Positions 52,764-63,132 of a DNA stretch of 64,000 bases are shown one piece after another. The position numbers were made by a program, and so were the translations under genes. Under the pieces are notes generated by a model. It was not told the origin of the DNA, did not search any database, and saw nothing but the letters and a program-made list of their open reading frames with translations. Position 1 is the stretch's first letter. Every line of letters begins with the position of its first letter. This stretch comes from Anabaena minutissima FACHB-250 (GTDB taxonomy: Bacteria > Cyanobacteriota > Cyanobacteriia > Cyanobacteriales > Nostocaceae), in NCBI RefSeq assembly GCF_014697125.1, contig NZ_JACJRG010000024.1:29698-93697 (forward strand). Direction: 5' to 3'.

Positions 52764-55469
52764 GTGAAGAATCAGGGTTTAGTCAATAAAAAAAGTACAA
52801 AATTGTTATTAAAAAATCACGGATTCTTCATTTTTACAGCTCAATTTATTATTGTTAACTGTTTAAATATTCTGTCAGTTAAGGCAGCTACACCAGCACC
52901 TGTCTTGAGTGTGGTACAAAGCCCAGAAAATACACAGCATTGGATAGGAATTACCAAACGCTTACAAACTATTGGCGTACCCTATTGTGTACTTCCCCTA
53001 GAGAGGGTGAAAAGTGCCGCAGATTGGGGCGATCGCCAGGTATTATTCTTACCAAATATTGAAACACTCACACCCCCTCAAGCGATCGCTCTAGAAGCAT
53101 GGACGAACAAAGGCGGTAATTTGATTGCTAGTGGTGCAATAGGTAGTCTCTCAACCCCTGGAGTGCGTCAGCTATTAAAAAACCTCTTGGGAAGCTATTG
53201 GGGATTCAGCCTCAAAGATAAACAGCAGCTTAAACCACCAAAAACCCAACTTCCAGCCTGGGTAAACCAAAAGGGAATTTTTGGTCAGGTACATGGCGGT
53301 GTTCTAGTTCCTAATGATGGTGCTAGCAAAGCTGTGGCTGTTTGGAATTCTCAAGATAATCCGGCTGCTGTGGTGACTACAGAACGTTCTACCTTGTTAG
53401 GTTGGCGGTGGGGAACAGATGCAGCTTCCTCTGCTGAATTGGATACGGCGTGGTTGCAAGTTGCTCTCAATCGTCATATCTCAATACCAGCCAATGGTAA
53501 TCAAAATATCACAGAACCTGCCCCAAATTGCCCTACACCAATAGCTAAGACTCCCTCTACTTCTCCGACTTCCCCAACAGACACGATCAATCGCGCCTCT
53601 ACAACGAAACAGGATGAGGCTATAGACCAACTAGAACAAACAGTCCGTTGGGATGTTGTCCCTAATTCTCATGAGCCTATCAATCCTGGCGAAGCAGCCG
53701 CCATGCAACAACAGCTAGAAAATCTCATTGGTCGAGTCGAAAGCGCACATTTAGCAGCTTTAGCCAATGCTCCTAGTAGTGACGTATCCCAGTCTGTCAA
53801 GGGAGAAGATAGACAATTGGCTACTACTAGATTAGTTACACCTATACCTAATCAAGAGCAAGTTTTAACACAAGCTAGGGTTGTAGCCAATAACTTACCT
53901 CGGTTGATTGCCAACAAAAATTATGCTCTGGCGCGTCAACAATGGTTAGTAGCTAGAAATAACTTGTGGAAACAGTTTCCCGTTGATCGCAGATTAGCAC
54001 CAGCCGAAATTCGTGCCGTGTGGTTAGACCGAGGGACAATTGTTCGTGCAGGTGGCGAACAAGGACTAAGTAAAGTTTTTGACCGTCTAGCACAATCTGG
54101 TATCAATACTGTTTTTTTTGAAGCTGTCAATGCTGGTTATCCCATTTATCCTAGTCAAGTCGCACCTCAGCAAAACCCATTAATTCGGGATTGGGATCCT
54201 TTGGCGGTAGGAGTGAAATTAGCCCATGAGCGTGGGATGGAACTACACGCTTGGGTGTGGACTTTTGCAGTGGGAAATCAGCGTCATAATGAACTGCTCA
54301 ATATCAATCCTGATTATCCAGGTCCAGTGCTAGCTGCTCATCCTGATTGGGCTAATTATGATAACCAGGGCAAAATTATTCCTGTAGGTCAGACCAAGCC
54401 ATTTCTTGACCCAGTTAATCCCGAAGTGCGGCAGTATTTACTCAAGTTGTATGAGGAGATTGTCACCCGCTATAAAGTAGATGGACTACAACTAGACTAC
54501 ATTCGCTATCCTTTTCAAGACCCAGCCGCCGGTCGGACTTACGGCTATGGTCAAGCTGCTAGAGCGCAGTTTCAAAAACTCACAGGGGTAGACCCAGTAA
54601 ATATTACACCAAGTCAAGCTCAATTGTGGCAACAGTGGACAGCATTTCGCACTCAGCAAGTAGATAGCTTTGTGACCGAAGTGTCACAGATGATGCGACA
54701 AAAGCGAACTAACTTGATTTTGTCGGTGGCTGTTTTTCCGCTACCAGAATCAGAACGTATCCAGAAACTGCAACAACACTGGGAAGTGTGGGCGCGACGA
54801 GGAGATATTGATTTAATTATTCCCATGACTTATGCCCAAGATACTGTGCGTTTTCAGCAGTTAGCGCAACCTTGGATAGCTTCGACGCAGTTAGGCTCTA
54901 CCTTGTTGATACCAGGAATTCGCCTGCTTTCTTTACCCACCCTAGGAACATTTGACCAACTGCAATTGGTTAGGGATTTACCAGTTGGTGGTTATGCACT
55001 TTTTGCTGCCGAAAATGTTAACAATGAACTACACAAGCTCTTTGTTAACACTCAAGGAAAGTTGGGAACTGTCATTAATGAACCTATACCCCATCGTGAC
55101 CCTTTAAAATCAGCTGTCACCCGATATAATGCTCTACAAAGAGAATGGCGTTTAGTTTTACATCAAGAAAAATTACAAATATCGCCCAAGGTAATTTCAG
55201 ACTTTCACAGCCAGGCGGAAGTATTACAAAATGCTTTAACTCAATTAGCAACTTCCCCTTCTCCCAGAAAACTGCTAGTAGCTAAATCCACCCTAACACG
55301 CTTCCAATCTCAGTTTCGGGTGTGGACGCGAGAAAAAAATATCAGTAATAGTTATCAAGTCAAAGCTTGGGAAAGTCGTCTATCCACGATAGAAAGACTA
55401 TTACGGTATGGTGAAAGGCGATTAGAGTTAAATTCTCAACACAGAGCTAATCAAAGTCCAAAATTTTGA
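52764..55469 (+). CDS. GHL10/DUF187-type glycoside hydrolase-like protein, secreted
   Basis: A 901-residue protein beginning at GTG. Signal-like segment (about 17-43: FFIFTAQFIIVNCLNILSV), then a ThuA/GATase-like N-domain (about 48-165), a linker with Pro/Ser/Thr, and the GHL10 (beta/alpha)8 region at about 410-740: PAEIRAVWLDRGTIVRAG, then WTFAVGNQRHNE, KVDGLQLDYIRYPFQDP and LIIPMTYAQDT. DGLQLDYIRYP is the typical catalytic neighbourhood. The C-terminal ~150 residues are helical. Target polysaccharide unknown (peptidoglycan or sheath glycans are candidates). Confidence 0.9.
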   Translation: MKNQGLVNKKSTKLLLKNHGFFIFTAQFIIVNCLNILSVKAATPAPVLSVVQSPENTQHWIGITKRLQTIGVPYCVLPLERVKSAADWGDRQVLFLPNIETLTPPQAIALEAWTNKGGNLIASGAIGSLSTPGVRQLLKNLLGSYWGFSLKDKQQLKPPKTQLPAWVNQKGIFGQVHGGVLVPNDGASKAVAVWNSQDNPAAVVTTERSTLLGWRWGTDAASSAELDTAWLQVALNRHISIPANGNQNITEPAPNCPTPIAKTPSTSPTSPTDTINRASTTKQDEAIDQLEQTVRWDVVPNSHEPINPGEAAAMQQQLENLIGRVESAHLAALANAPSSDVSQSVKGEDRQLATTRLVTPIPNQEQVLTQARVVANNLPRLIANKNYALARQQWLVARNNLWKQFPVDRRLAPAEIRAVWLDRGTIVRAGGEQGLSKVFDRLAQSGINTVFFEAVNAGYPIYPSQVAPQQNPLIRDWDPLAVGVKLAHERGMELHAWVWTFAVGNQRHNELLNINPDYPGPVLAAHPDWANYDNQGKIIPVGQTKPFLDPVNPEVRQYLLKLYEEIVTRYKVDGLQLDYIRYPFQDPAAGRTYGYGQAARAQFQKLTGVDPVNITPSQAQLWQQWTAFRTQQVDSFVTEVSQMMRQKRTNLILSVAVFPLPESERIQKLQQHWEVWARRGDIDLIIPMTYAQDTVRFQQLAQPWIASTQLGSTLLIPGIRLLSLPTLGTFDQLQLVRDLPVGGYALFAAENVNNELHKLFVNTQGKLGTVINEPIPHRDPLKSAVTRYNALQREWRLVLHQEKLQISPKVISDFHSQAEVLQNALTQLATSPSPRKLLVAKSTLTRFQSQFRVWTREKNISNSYQVKAWESRLSTIERLLRYGERRLELNSQHRANQSPKF

Positions 55470-55733
55470 TCAATCTCGCGATTTATGTAGTTTTATTCTG
55501 AAAATCTAGCGATGACCGACCATCTCTACGAGAGGCTACGCCAACGGTGGGGCGCAGCATAAACTCCATGTAGAATCAGCAAATTATAGCCTCCGAATTG
55601 TTGTATTTCTTCATACTGAATTTATCGTATTTATACTAGAGATATTATTATTTATTTAGCATCAAAATAGATACAATACTTAAAGTATATACTGGAGAAA
55701 TCAATCTTCAGATACTGGCGATATTAACCATCT
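55470..55733. other. Gap upstream of the signalling operon
   Basis: 264 bp without a gene. A dispersed-repeat fragment (CTCTACGAGAGGCTACGCC, about 55525-55543) is followed by an AT-rich stretch to the ATG of the kinase gene at 55734, where the operon promoter should lie. No clear -35/-10 assigned. Confidence 0.4.
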
Positions 55734-58700
55734 ATGCCCTCATTACCTCAGTTTCTCTGGCTACGATGTTTAAAGTTAACTATTAACAGTTCACCACTAA
55801 CGGTTGAGCCAGAAACACTAGTCTCAGAGGGAATCTCACGGATGGATGAGGGCTGTAGTGGTATCGTTGTAGTGAACAATTCGCAGGTATTCGGGTGGTT
55901 ATCAGCACAACACTTGGTCAAGCTTGTGGCGTTAGGTATGGACTGCACAACAACGAAAATTTCTGCTGTCATGCAACAGCCCACAGCCATGATCATCAAA
56001 CCTTCAGAATTGCTGAATATAGCCACCGTAATTTCACAGTTACATCAATATCAATCAAATTGCTTGTTAGTTGTAGATGAGGAAGGTCAACTAATAGGAA
56101 CAGTCACACCTGAAAGCATTTTGCAATCTCTGGAAATACCAGCAGATAGTAGTCCAAAACAACAATTACAGTTGAGGGAATCAACTGAAGCTACTAGCCC
56201 GAATGAATGTTTGGGCCAGCAAAGCATATATGTCAGTACACAGAATACAGGCACATTAAAGTTAGCACTAGAGACAACCAAAACAATTTATTGGGAACAT
56301 AATCTGACTAATAATCAAATCTATTTCTTGAATACTGCTGTTGTGGGTAGTGAACCTGAAGCAATGGGGACAATTGATTGGGATGAAGTGCTGACTTTAG
56401 TACATCCTCATGATCGGGAAATAGTTGAGCTAGCTAACCAATCAGCGATCGCCAATCTGGGTTCATTTGAGGTAGAGCATCGGTTGCTGATTCCAGGACA
56501 AACATCTACCTATAAATGGGTTTTAGCCAGGGGAACAGTCCTAAGAGATAGGATAGGTAAACCCATTCGCATGATTGGAGTCACGATGGATATCGACCAT
56601 CGCCTAGAAGCACAAGCCAACTTAACACAGGCGAACCAAGAGCTAGAAATGCAATTAGCTGAACGCGCGATCGCCCTGCAACAAAAAAATGAGCAACTGC
56701 TGGCAGAACAAACCGCTTTAGCGAAAAGTGAAGAACGTTTTCGGTTTCTGGCAGAATCTATCCCCCAACAAGTGTGGATTGCTAGACCAGATGGCTATTA
56801 TGAATACGTCAACCAGCGCACCCTGGACTTTTTCGGCACTACTCCAGAGCAAGTATTGGGTTGGCAGTGGGAGAAATTTATCCATCCTGATGATAGGGAA
56901 AGGTATTTAACTGCTTGGAGTCATTCCCTAGCTACAGCTGCTAATTACGAAATAGAACTTCGTCTGTTGTCAGCAGACTCTGTCACCTATCGTTGGCACT
57001 TAGGACGTGCCTTACCTTTACAAGATCAGCAAGGTAACATAGTTAATTGGTTCGGTACTAACACTGATATAGATGAGCGCAAACGTACAGAAGAAGCTCT
57101 GGCAGAACGAGTCAGGTTAGCAGATTTTCGAGGTGAAGTTGATACTCTTCTGACTCAAAGTTCCAGCTTACAAGACATGATGCGCTACTGCACCGAGGCA
57201 CTAGTCAAAAATTTGGATGCCGCCTTTGCCCGCATTTGGCTACTAAATCCCCAAAACAATATTTTGGAATTACAAGTCAGTTCAGGTATATACACCCACA
57301 TCGATGGGCAACATAGATATGTACCATTAGGTAAATTCAAAATTGGTTTAATTGCTCAAGAAGGTCAGCCCTATCTCACCAACACTGTACAGGACGACCC
57401 CCTCATTATTAATAAAGAGTGGGCTAAACATTCAGGTATAATTGCTTTCGCTGGCTATCCCCTGATTGTGGAAAACGAAATCATAGGTGTAATAGCCCTG
57501 TTTTCTCGCCAAATTCTCAGCGAATCTACCGTGGAAGCCTTGGATATAGCTGCCCGTGAAATAGCCATTGGCATCAAACGCAAGCAAGCTGAAGCCGCCT
57601 TACAACAAAGCGAAGAACGATTCCGTAACTTAGTGGAGGCTAGCAGTGATTGGGTGTGGGAAGTAGATGAAAACATTATCTATACCTATGTCAGTCCCAA
57701 AGTCAAAGATATTTTGGGTTATGAACCACACCAATTATTAGGTAAAAGCCCCTTAGAACTTCTGTCTCCAAAAGAAGTTGAACGTATATTAAGCATCTTT
57801 GAGCCAATTGCAGCTGCTCAACAACCATTTAAATGTCTAGAAAATATTAACCTCCATCAAGATGGTCATTTAGTAATTCTAGAAACTAGTGGCGTGCCAA
57901 TATTTAATGCTGAGGGGAAATTTTGTGGCTACCGAGGCATAGATCGAGATGTTACTTATCGTAAACAAGCTGAGTCCAAATTACGGGAGGTACAGGCGCA
58001 ATTACAGGCAATTTTGGATAACTCACCGGCGGTTATTTATTTAATAGATACCCAAAATAGATTTCTGCTAGTTAATCATCAATACGAAAAACTCTTTAAT
58101 ATTAATCAATACGAAATTGCAGGTAAAAGCATATATGATGTTTGGCCTCATCATGTTGCTGATGGCTTTGCAGTTAATAACCACTTGGTAATTGCAGATG
58201 GTAATCCTATTGAAGTAGAAGAAGTAGTACCTCAAGAAGATGGTTTCCACGTCTACATTTCTGTCAAGTTTCCTTTAAAAGATCACAATGGTGTTCCATA
58301 TGCTGTATGTGGCATATCTACAGATATTACAGACCGCAAACAGGCTGAAAAAGAACTGCGCCAAAGTGAAGAATATTTCCGTTTATTAGTAGAAAGCATA
58401 AAAGACTATGCAATTTATATGCTTGACCCCCAAGGGCAAGTAATGAGTTGGAACTCTGGTGCAGAATGTATTACTGGATATCAAACTCCAGAAATCGTTG
58501 GACAAGATTTTTCTTGTTTTTTCCCGCCAGAAGAGATTGCTGAGGCTATACCACAACAACAGTTAGAGATTGCAGCAACCCAAGGTAGATGTGAATGTGA
58601 GAGGATCTTTATTCGCAAAGATGGGTCAAATTTTTGGGCAAACTGCATTTTAACAGCATTACGAGATACAAGCGGTAATTTACAGGGTTTTTCTAAAGTA

Positions 58701-60578
58701 ACCCGCGATATTACCGAACGCAAACTAGCAGAAGAATCTCTATTACGCTTTCAAAAAGCAATAGAAAGTACCAGTGATGCTGTTGTGATTACAGATGTTA
58801 AGGGTATAAGTATTTATGTTAACCCAGCTTTTGTGGGATTATACGGTTATAATCTAGAGCAACTAGAAGCGTGTGGGGGAACTTGGGTGATTTCCCAAAT
58901 CCCTCAAGACAGTCAACAAATATTAACTGCTATCAATCGGGGAGAGTCTTGGCGAGGTGAAGTGACAATGCGATCGCGCATAGGTCAAATTATGCAAGTT
59001 GACCTCCGCATTGATGCCATTAAAGATGCTAAGGGCAAAATTTTCGGCGCAGTATGTATTCATACTGACATCACCAAGCGTCAGCAAGTAGAGGAAGGAT
59101 TACGGTTGCGCGATCGGGCGATCGCAGCCAGCAGCAATGGCATAATTATTGCAGATGCGAGTATCCCCAACGGGCCAATTATCTATGTTAACCCTGCATT
59201 TGAAAGGATGACTGGCTACTCAGGCGAGGAAGTAATTGGACAAGATTTCCGCTTATTCCACAGCACAGATATCAATCAACCAGGGTTAGAAGAACTTAAT
59301 GCTGCAATGCAAGCAGGTAAGGCTGGTACTGTCATCCTCTGCAACTACCGTAAAGATGGCAGTTTATTTTGGAGTGAGTTAAATATTTCCCCCGTTTATG
59401 ATCATAGTAATAAACTCACCCATTACATTGGCATTCAAACAGATATCACTGAACGTCAACAAGCAGAAACAGCACTACTAATTAGCCAACAGCGACTGCA
59501 ATATTTATTGACATCTAGCCCAGCTATCATATATGCCTGCGAAACTGTGGGCAATTTTGGGGCTGTCTTCATCAGCGAAAATGTCTCCACCCTGCTTGGC
59601 TATGAAGCAGAGCAAATTACAGAAGATTCTAGCTTTTGGGTAAGTCGTATCCACCCAGAAGACGCACCACAAGTAATTGCCAATCTTGCCAATGTCTTAG
59701 AACAAGGGCAGTATAAGCTGGAATACCGCTTTTTACACCAAGATGGGACTCACCGTTGGCTGTACGATAAAGGTAAGGTAGTGCGCGACGATGCCGGCAA
59801 TCCAGTGGAACTAGTCGGCTACAGGGCAGATATTACAGATCGCAAACAACTAGAAGAAGAATTAAAAGTAGCACTAGAGAAAGAAAAAGAACTTAGCGAA
59901 CTCAAATCCCGTTTTGTTTCCATGACTTCCCATGAATTTCGCACACCTTTGAGTATTATTCTGTCTTCCTCTGAGTTACTAGAACACTATCATCACAAAT
60001 TGACCCCAGAAAAACAACTTACACATCTCACCCGGATTCAAACTGCTGTTAAGCGCATGACTGAAATGTTAGATGATGTTTTGATCATTGGTAAGGCAGA
60101 AGCGGGAAAACTAGAGTTCGTACCCCAACCCTTTGATTTAGTTGCATACTGCCGTCAATTAGTAGAAGAAAACCAAGTGCATTTTAGTAATCACCAAATT
60201 CAATTTACCAGTGAACAGGAATCCATAGAATGTTGTATGGATGATAAATTACTAGGACATATTCTCAGTAATTTACTATCTAATGCCATCAAATATTCAC
60301 CTGCTAATAGTAATATCAAATTTATGCTGAAGTTGTTAGATGAACAAGCTATATTTGCAATTCAAGATGAGGGAATAGGGATTCCCCCAGAAGATATTCC
60401 TCGTTTATTTGAATCCTTTCATCGAGCCAGTAATGTAGGTAATATCTTAGGTACTGGGTTGGGATTAGCTATTGTAAAAAAATGTGTAAACATTCATCAA
60501 GGTGAAATTTTTGTCAAAAGTATACTAGGAGTTGGTACAGTATTTACTATTAATCTGCCATTAAATAATGAAATATAA
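55734..60578 (+). CDS. Multi-sensor histidine kinase: 2 CBS, 8 PAS, GAF, HisKA-HATPase
   Basis: A 1614-residue soluble sensor with no obvious membrane helices. A CBS pair occupies about 8-135. PAS modules follow at about 175-300, 330-455, 622-750, 755-875, 880-1000, 1002-1125, 1125-1250 and 1252-1380, several ending in DI-T-(D/E)RK. A GAF domain lies at ~475-620. The dimerisation domain has SHEFRTP with the phospho-His near 1400, and the ATPase has NLLSNAIKYSPAN, DEGIGIPPED and GTGLGLAIVKK. It probably integrates ligand, light or redox cues; no heme or chromophore Cys could be assigned. Its stop is 12 nt from the REC-EAL gene, so they are an operon. CBS at the N-terminus is unusual for a histidine kinase. 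Confidence 0.94.
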   Translation: MPSLPQFLWLRCLKLTINSSPLTVEPETLVSEGISRMDEGCSGIVVVNNSQVFGWLSAQHLVKLVALGMDCTTTKISAVMQQPTAMIIKPSELLNIATVISQLHQYQSNCLLVVDEEGQLIGTVTPESILQSLEIPADSSPKQQLQLRESTEATSPNECLGQQSIYVSTQNTGTLKLALETTKTIYWEHNLTNNQIYFLNTAVVGSEPEAMGTIDWDEVLTLVHPHDREIVELANQSAIANLGSFEVEHRLLIPGQTSTYKWVLARGTVLRDRIGKPIRMIGVTMDIDHRLEAQANLTQANQELEMQLAERAIALQQKNEQLLAEQTALAKSEERFRFLAESIPQQVWIARPDGYYEYVNQRTLDFFGTTPEQVLGWQWEKFIHPDDRERYLTAWSHSLATAANYEIELRLLSADSVTYRWHLGRALPLQDQQGNIVNWFGTNTDIDERKRTEEALAERVRLADFRGEVDTLLTQSSSLQDMMRYCTEALVKNLDAAFARIWLLNPQNNILELQVSSGIYTHIDGQHRYVPLGKFKIGLIAQEGQPYLTNTVQDDPLIINKEWAKHSGIIAFAGYPLIVENEIIGVIALFSRQILSESTVEALDIAAREIAIGIKRKQAEAALQQSEERFRNLVEASSDWVWEVDENIIYTYVSPKVKDILGYEPHQLLGKSPLELLSPKEVERILSIFEPIAAAQQPFKCLENINLHQDGHLVILETSGVPIFNAEGKFCGYRGIDRDVTYRKQAESKLREVQAQLQAILDNSPAVIYLIDTQNRFLLVNHQYEKLFNINQYEIAGKSIYDVWPHHVADGFAVNNHLVIADGNPIEVEEVVPQEDGFHVYISVKFPLKDHNGVPYAVCGISTDITDRKQAEKELRQSEEYFRLLVESIKDYAIYMLDPQGQVMSWNSGAECITGYQTPEIVGQDFSCFFPPEEIAEAIPQQQLEIAATQGRCECERIFIRKDGSNFWANCILTALRDTSGNLQGFSKVTRDITERKLAEESLLRFQKAIESTSDAVVITDVKGISIYVNPAFVGLYGYNLEQLEACGGTWVISQIPQDSQQILTAINRGESWRGEVTMRSRIGQIMQVDLRIDAIKDAKGKIFGAVCIHTDITKRQQVEEGLRLRDRAIAASSNGIIIADASIPNGPIIYVNPAFERMTGYSGEEVIGQDFRLFHSTDINQPGLEELNAAMQAGKAGTVILCNYRKDGSLFWSELNISPVYDHSNKLTHYIGIQTDITERQQAETALLISQQRLQYLLTSSPAIIYACETVGNFGAVFISENVSTLLGYEAEQITEDSSFWVSRIHPEDAPQVIANLANVLEQGQYKLEYRFLHQDGTHRWLYDKGKVVRDDAGNPVELVGYRADITDRKQLEEELKVALEKEKELSELKSRFVSMTSHEFRTPLSIILSSSELLEHYHHKLTPEKQLTHLTRIQTAVKRMTEMLDDVLIIGKAEAGKLEFVPQPFDLVAYCRQLVEENQVHFSNHQIQFTSEQESIECCMDDKLLGHILSNLLSNAIKYSPANSNIKFMLKLLDEQAIFAIQDEGIGIPPEDIPRLFESFHRASNVGNILGTGLGLAIVKKCVNIHQGEIFVKSILGVGTVFTINLPLNNEI

Positions 60579-60590
60579 ATTGAGGTAATA

Positions 60591-61802
60591 ATGGTCAAAA
60601 TTTTAGTCATTGAAGATGAAGAGCTAGTACGTGAAAATATTTTAGACTTACTAGAAGCTGAAGATTTTGAAACTGTGGCGGCGGACAATGGCAGAATCGG
60701 CATCAATTTGGCTCTAGCAGAATTTCCCGATCTAATTTTGTGCGACATGATGATGCCAGAAGTTGATGGATATGGCGTACTCACCACATTGCGTCAAGAA
60801 CCATCAACTGCGGCGATTCCCTTCATTTTTTTGACAGCAAAATCTGCCAAAGCCGATTTTCGCCAAGGTATGGATATGGGAGCAGATGATTATCTGACTA
60901 AGCCATTTACACGAGCAGAATTATTAAGTGCGGTGATGAATCGTTTAGAAAGACAAGCTACTTTGAAGAAACACTTCATCAATCAAAACACAGTTAAAAC
61001 TACATCACCGAAAATGCAGTTAGTGTCGATGAGTCTCAATCAAGTTATTAAAAAACAAAAATTTCAAGAATTTGAGGTACATTATCAACCTATAGTCGAT
61101 ATTTCATCTGGTAAAATCGTTGCTGCTGAAAGTTTATTACGTTGGCAAAGTCCAGAATTGGGTTTAGTGACTCCCGCAGAATTCATTCCATTAGCAGAGT
61201 CTACAGGGTTAATTATTACAATTGGTCAATGGGTAGTAGAAAATGTTTGCCAGCAAATCAGAACTTGGCAAAATGCAGGCATAGACTACTTGACTCTTAG
61301 TGTCAATTTATCAGTGATAGAATTTAATAGGCCAGATTTAATTAAGAAAATAACTCATGTTCTAAAGAAAAATAATTTAGATCCAAAATATTTAGAATTA
61401 GAACTGACTGAAAGCATGATTATGCAGGATTTAAATAATGCAATTTTTACTATTCACGAATTGCAATCTTTAGGAGTTAAAATTGCCATTGATGATTTTG
61501 GTACAGGCTACTCTTCTTTAGTTTATTTGAAAAATTTGCCTGTTAATACACTAAAAATTGACCGTTACTTCATCCATAATGTTGCTCAAGATCCTCAAAA
61601 ATCTGCCATTACAAAAGCTTTAATCGAAATGGCACATAATATGAATATGCAAGTGATAGCTGAAGGTGTAGAGACAGAAGCAGAATTATCTTTTTTACGC
61701 GAAAATCACTGTGATTCTATGCAAGGGTTCTTATTTAGTCGAGCATTGCCATCAAGAGAATTTGAGAATTTTTTATGGAGTCAAAAACAATTATCTGTAT
61801 AA
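60591..61802 (+). CDS. REC-EAL response regulator (c-di-GMP phosphodiesterase-like)
   Basis: A 403-residue protein. The receiver domain (about 1-120) has the acidic pair EDEE, the phospho-acceptor in LILCDMMMPEVDGYG, and the Lys in YLTKPF. The EAL domain (about 150-395) keeps most catalytic residues: AAESLLRW (ESL in place of EAL), NLSVIEFN, ELELTESMI, AIDDFGTGYSSL and AEGVETEAEL. Phosphorylation probably gates c-di-GMP hydrolysis. It is 12 nt downstream of the multi-sensor kinase, which is its likely partner. Confidence 0.94.
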   Translation: MVKILVIEDEELVRENILDLLEAEDFETVAADNGRIGINLALAEFPDLILCDMMMPEVDGYGVLTTLRQEPSTAAIPFIFLTAKSAKADFRQGMDMGADDYLTKPFTRAELLSAVMNRLERQATLKKHFINQNTVKTTSPKMQLVSMSLNQVIKKQKFQEFEVHYQPIVDISSGKIVAAESLLRWQSPELGLVTPAEFIPLAESTGLIITIGQWVVENVCQQIRTWQNAGIDYLTLSVNLSVIEFNRPDLIKKITHVLKKNNLDPKYLELELTESMIMQDLNNAIFTIHELQSLGVKIAIDDFGTGYSSLVYLKNLPVNTLKIDRYFIHNVAQDPQKSAITKALIEMAHNMNMQVIAEGVETEAELSFLRENHCDSMQGFLFSRALPSREFENFLWSQKQLSV

Positions 61803-61972
61803 CAATCAGGATGTTTGTAAAATGCAGATTGAAGTAATTAGTTTTTAATTGTGGTAATTGGTAATCAGTAAAAATTACTGAGGTATCGTTAATTACCAAT
61901 TACCCAATTTTAAGCTAGTATACATAATTAAATTAAGAAAAATTTGATTTCAAGTAAATATTATTAAAAAAA
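61803..61972. promoter_or_regulatory. Intergenic region with nested inverted repeats
   Basis: GGTAATTGGTAAT (61853-61865) is mirrored by ATTACCAATTACC (61892-61904). Inside lies CAGTAAAAATTACTG (61866-61880), itself a small hairpin. The structure could be an operator or an attenuating hairpin between the EAL gene and the third gene. There is no T-run directly after it. Confidence 0.55.
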
Positions 61973-63130
61973 ATGCCCAAAGTTTTAGTTATTGAAGATG
62001 ATATAAATGTACGCCAAAATATTTTAGAATTACTTGAGAATGAAGGCTTTAACTTACATGAAGCAGAAAACGGACAGATTGGTGTGCAATTAGCCCAAGC
62101 TGAAATGCCTGATTTGATTCTTTGTGATGTCATGATGCCAGAATTAGATGGTTATGGAGTATTAAAGGCATTGCGTCAAAATCCCACAACAGCGATGATT
62201 CCTTTAATATTTCTCACGGCTAAATCTGATAAAACCGACTTTCGGCAAGGTATGGAAATGGGAGCAGATGATTATATTGTCAAACCTTTTACCAGAGCTG
62301 AGTTGTTAGCTGCGATCGCTTGTAGATTAGCCAAGCAAACTACTATTCACCAGGAAACTCAGAAAAAACTAGATAATTTGCGTAATAGCATTGCGCTATC
62401 CCTACCCCATGAAATGCGAACTCCTCTGAACGGGATCTTAGGTTTTTCACAAATTCTGATGGAAGAAAGTGAGTATCTCGACTCACACGCGATCCGGGAA
62501 ATGGCAGAATCCATTTATTATTCTGGTGAACGTTTATTTAGATTAATTCAAAATTTTTTACTGTATGCAGAATTAGAAATTATTGCCACAGATCCACAGC
62601 AATTAAAAGTTTTCCAAAGTAAAACTACAAAATTTCCTACATTGGCATTAATTGATATCATTACAGAAAAAGCTGCCAAATTAGGAAGGCAAGCGGATTT
62701 ACAGATAGATTTATCTCCCTGCTATATCAAAATTTCTCTAGAGAGAATTTCTAAAATTGTAGAGGAATTAATTGATAATGCTTTGAAGTTTTCTTCAGCA
62801 GGAACTTTAATTCAAGTCAAAAGTAAAGCTATTAATAATATGTTAGTTTTATCTTTTACAGATCAAGGACGGGGAATGACTGCTGCGCAAATTGCAGAAC
62901 TAGGAGCTTATCGGCAATTTGAGCGCAAACTTTATGAGCAGCAAGGCTCAGGATTAGGGTTAATCATTGTTAAACGTTTGGCTGAATTACATGGTGGTAA
63001 ACTCAAAATCCAGAGTCAACCACAACAAAAAACGCTGGTTCAGGTGATACTGCCTTGTAGTGAGGAGAATGCCTACTATCAAAAAGCATTACTGATTGAC
63101 AAGACGAAAAAATTTGTGGATTGGGGATAG
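61973..63130 (+). CDS. REC-histidine kinase hybrid
   Basis: A 385-residue soluble protein with a receiver domain first (about 1-120; LILCDVMMPELDGYG, FLTAKSDKTDFRQGMEMGADDY, YIVKPF). Then come a HisKA with LPHEMRTPLNG (His near 145) and a HATPase with EELIDNALKFS, DQGRGMT and GSGLGLIIVKRL. The receiver resembles the preceding REC-EAL receiver (shared DFRQGM and MGADDY stretches), suggesting tandem duplication. Receiver-kinase proteins relay signals between modules. The IS4 element begins almost at its stop codon, so the 3' end could have been remodelled, though the kinase domain looks complete. Confidence 0.93.
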   Translation: MPKVLVIEDDINVRQNILELLENEGFNLHEAENGQIGVQLAQAEMPDLILCDVMMPELDGYGVLKALRQNPTTAMIPLIFLTAKSDKTDFRQGMEMGADDYIVKPFTRAELLAAIACRLAKQTTIHQETQKKLDNLRNSIALSLPHEMRTPLNGILGFSQILMEESEYLDSHAIREMAESIYYSGERLFRLIQNFLLYAELEIIATDPQQLKVFQSKTTKFPTLALIDIITEKAAKLGRQADLQIDLSPCYIKISLERISKIVEELIDNALKFSSAGTLIQVKSKAINNMLVLSFTDQGRGMTAAQIAELGAYRQFERKLYEQQGSGLGLIIVKRLAELHGGKLKIQSQPQQKTLVQVILPCSEENAYYQKALLIDKTKKFVDWG

Positions 63131-63132
63131 GG

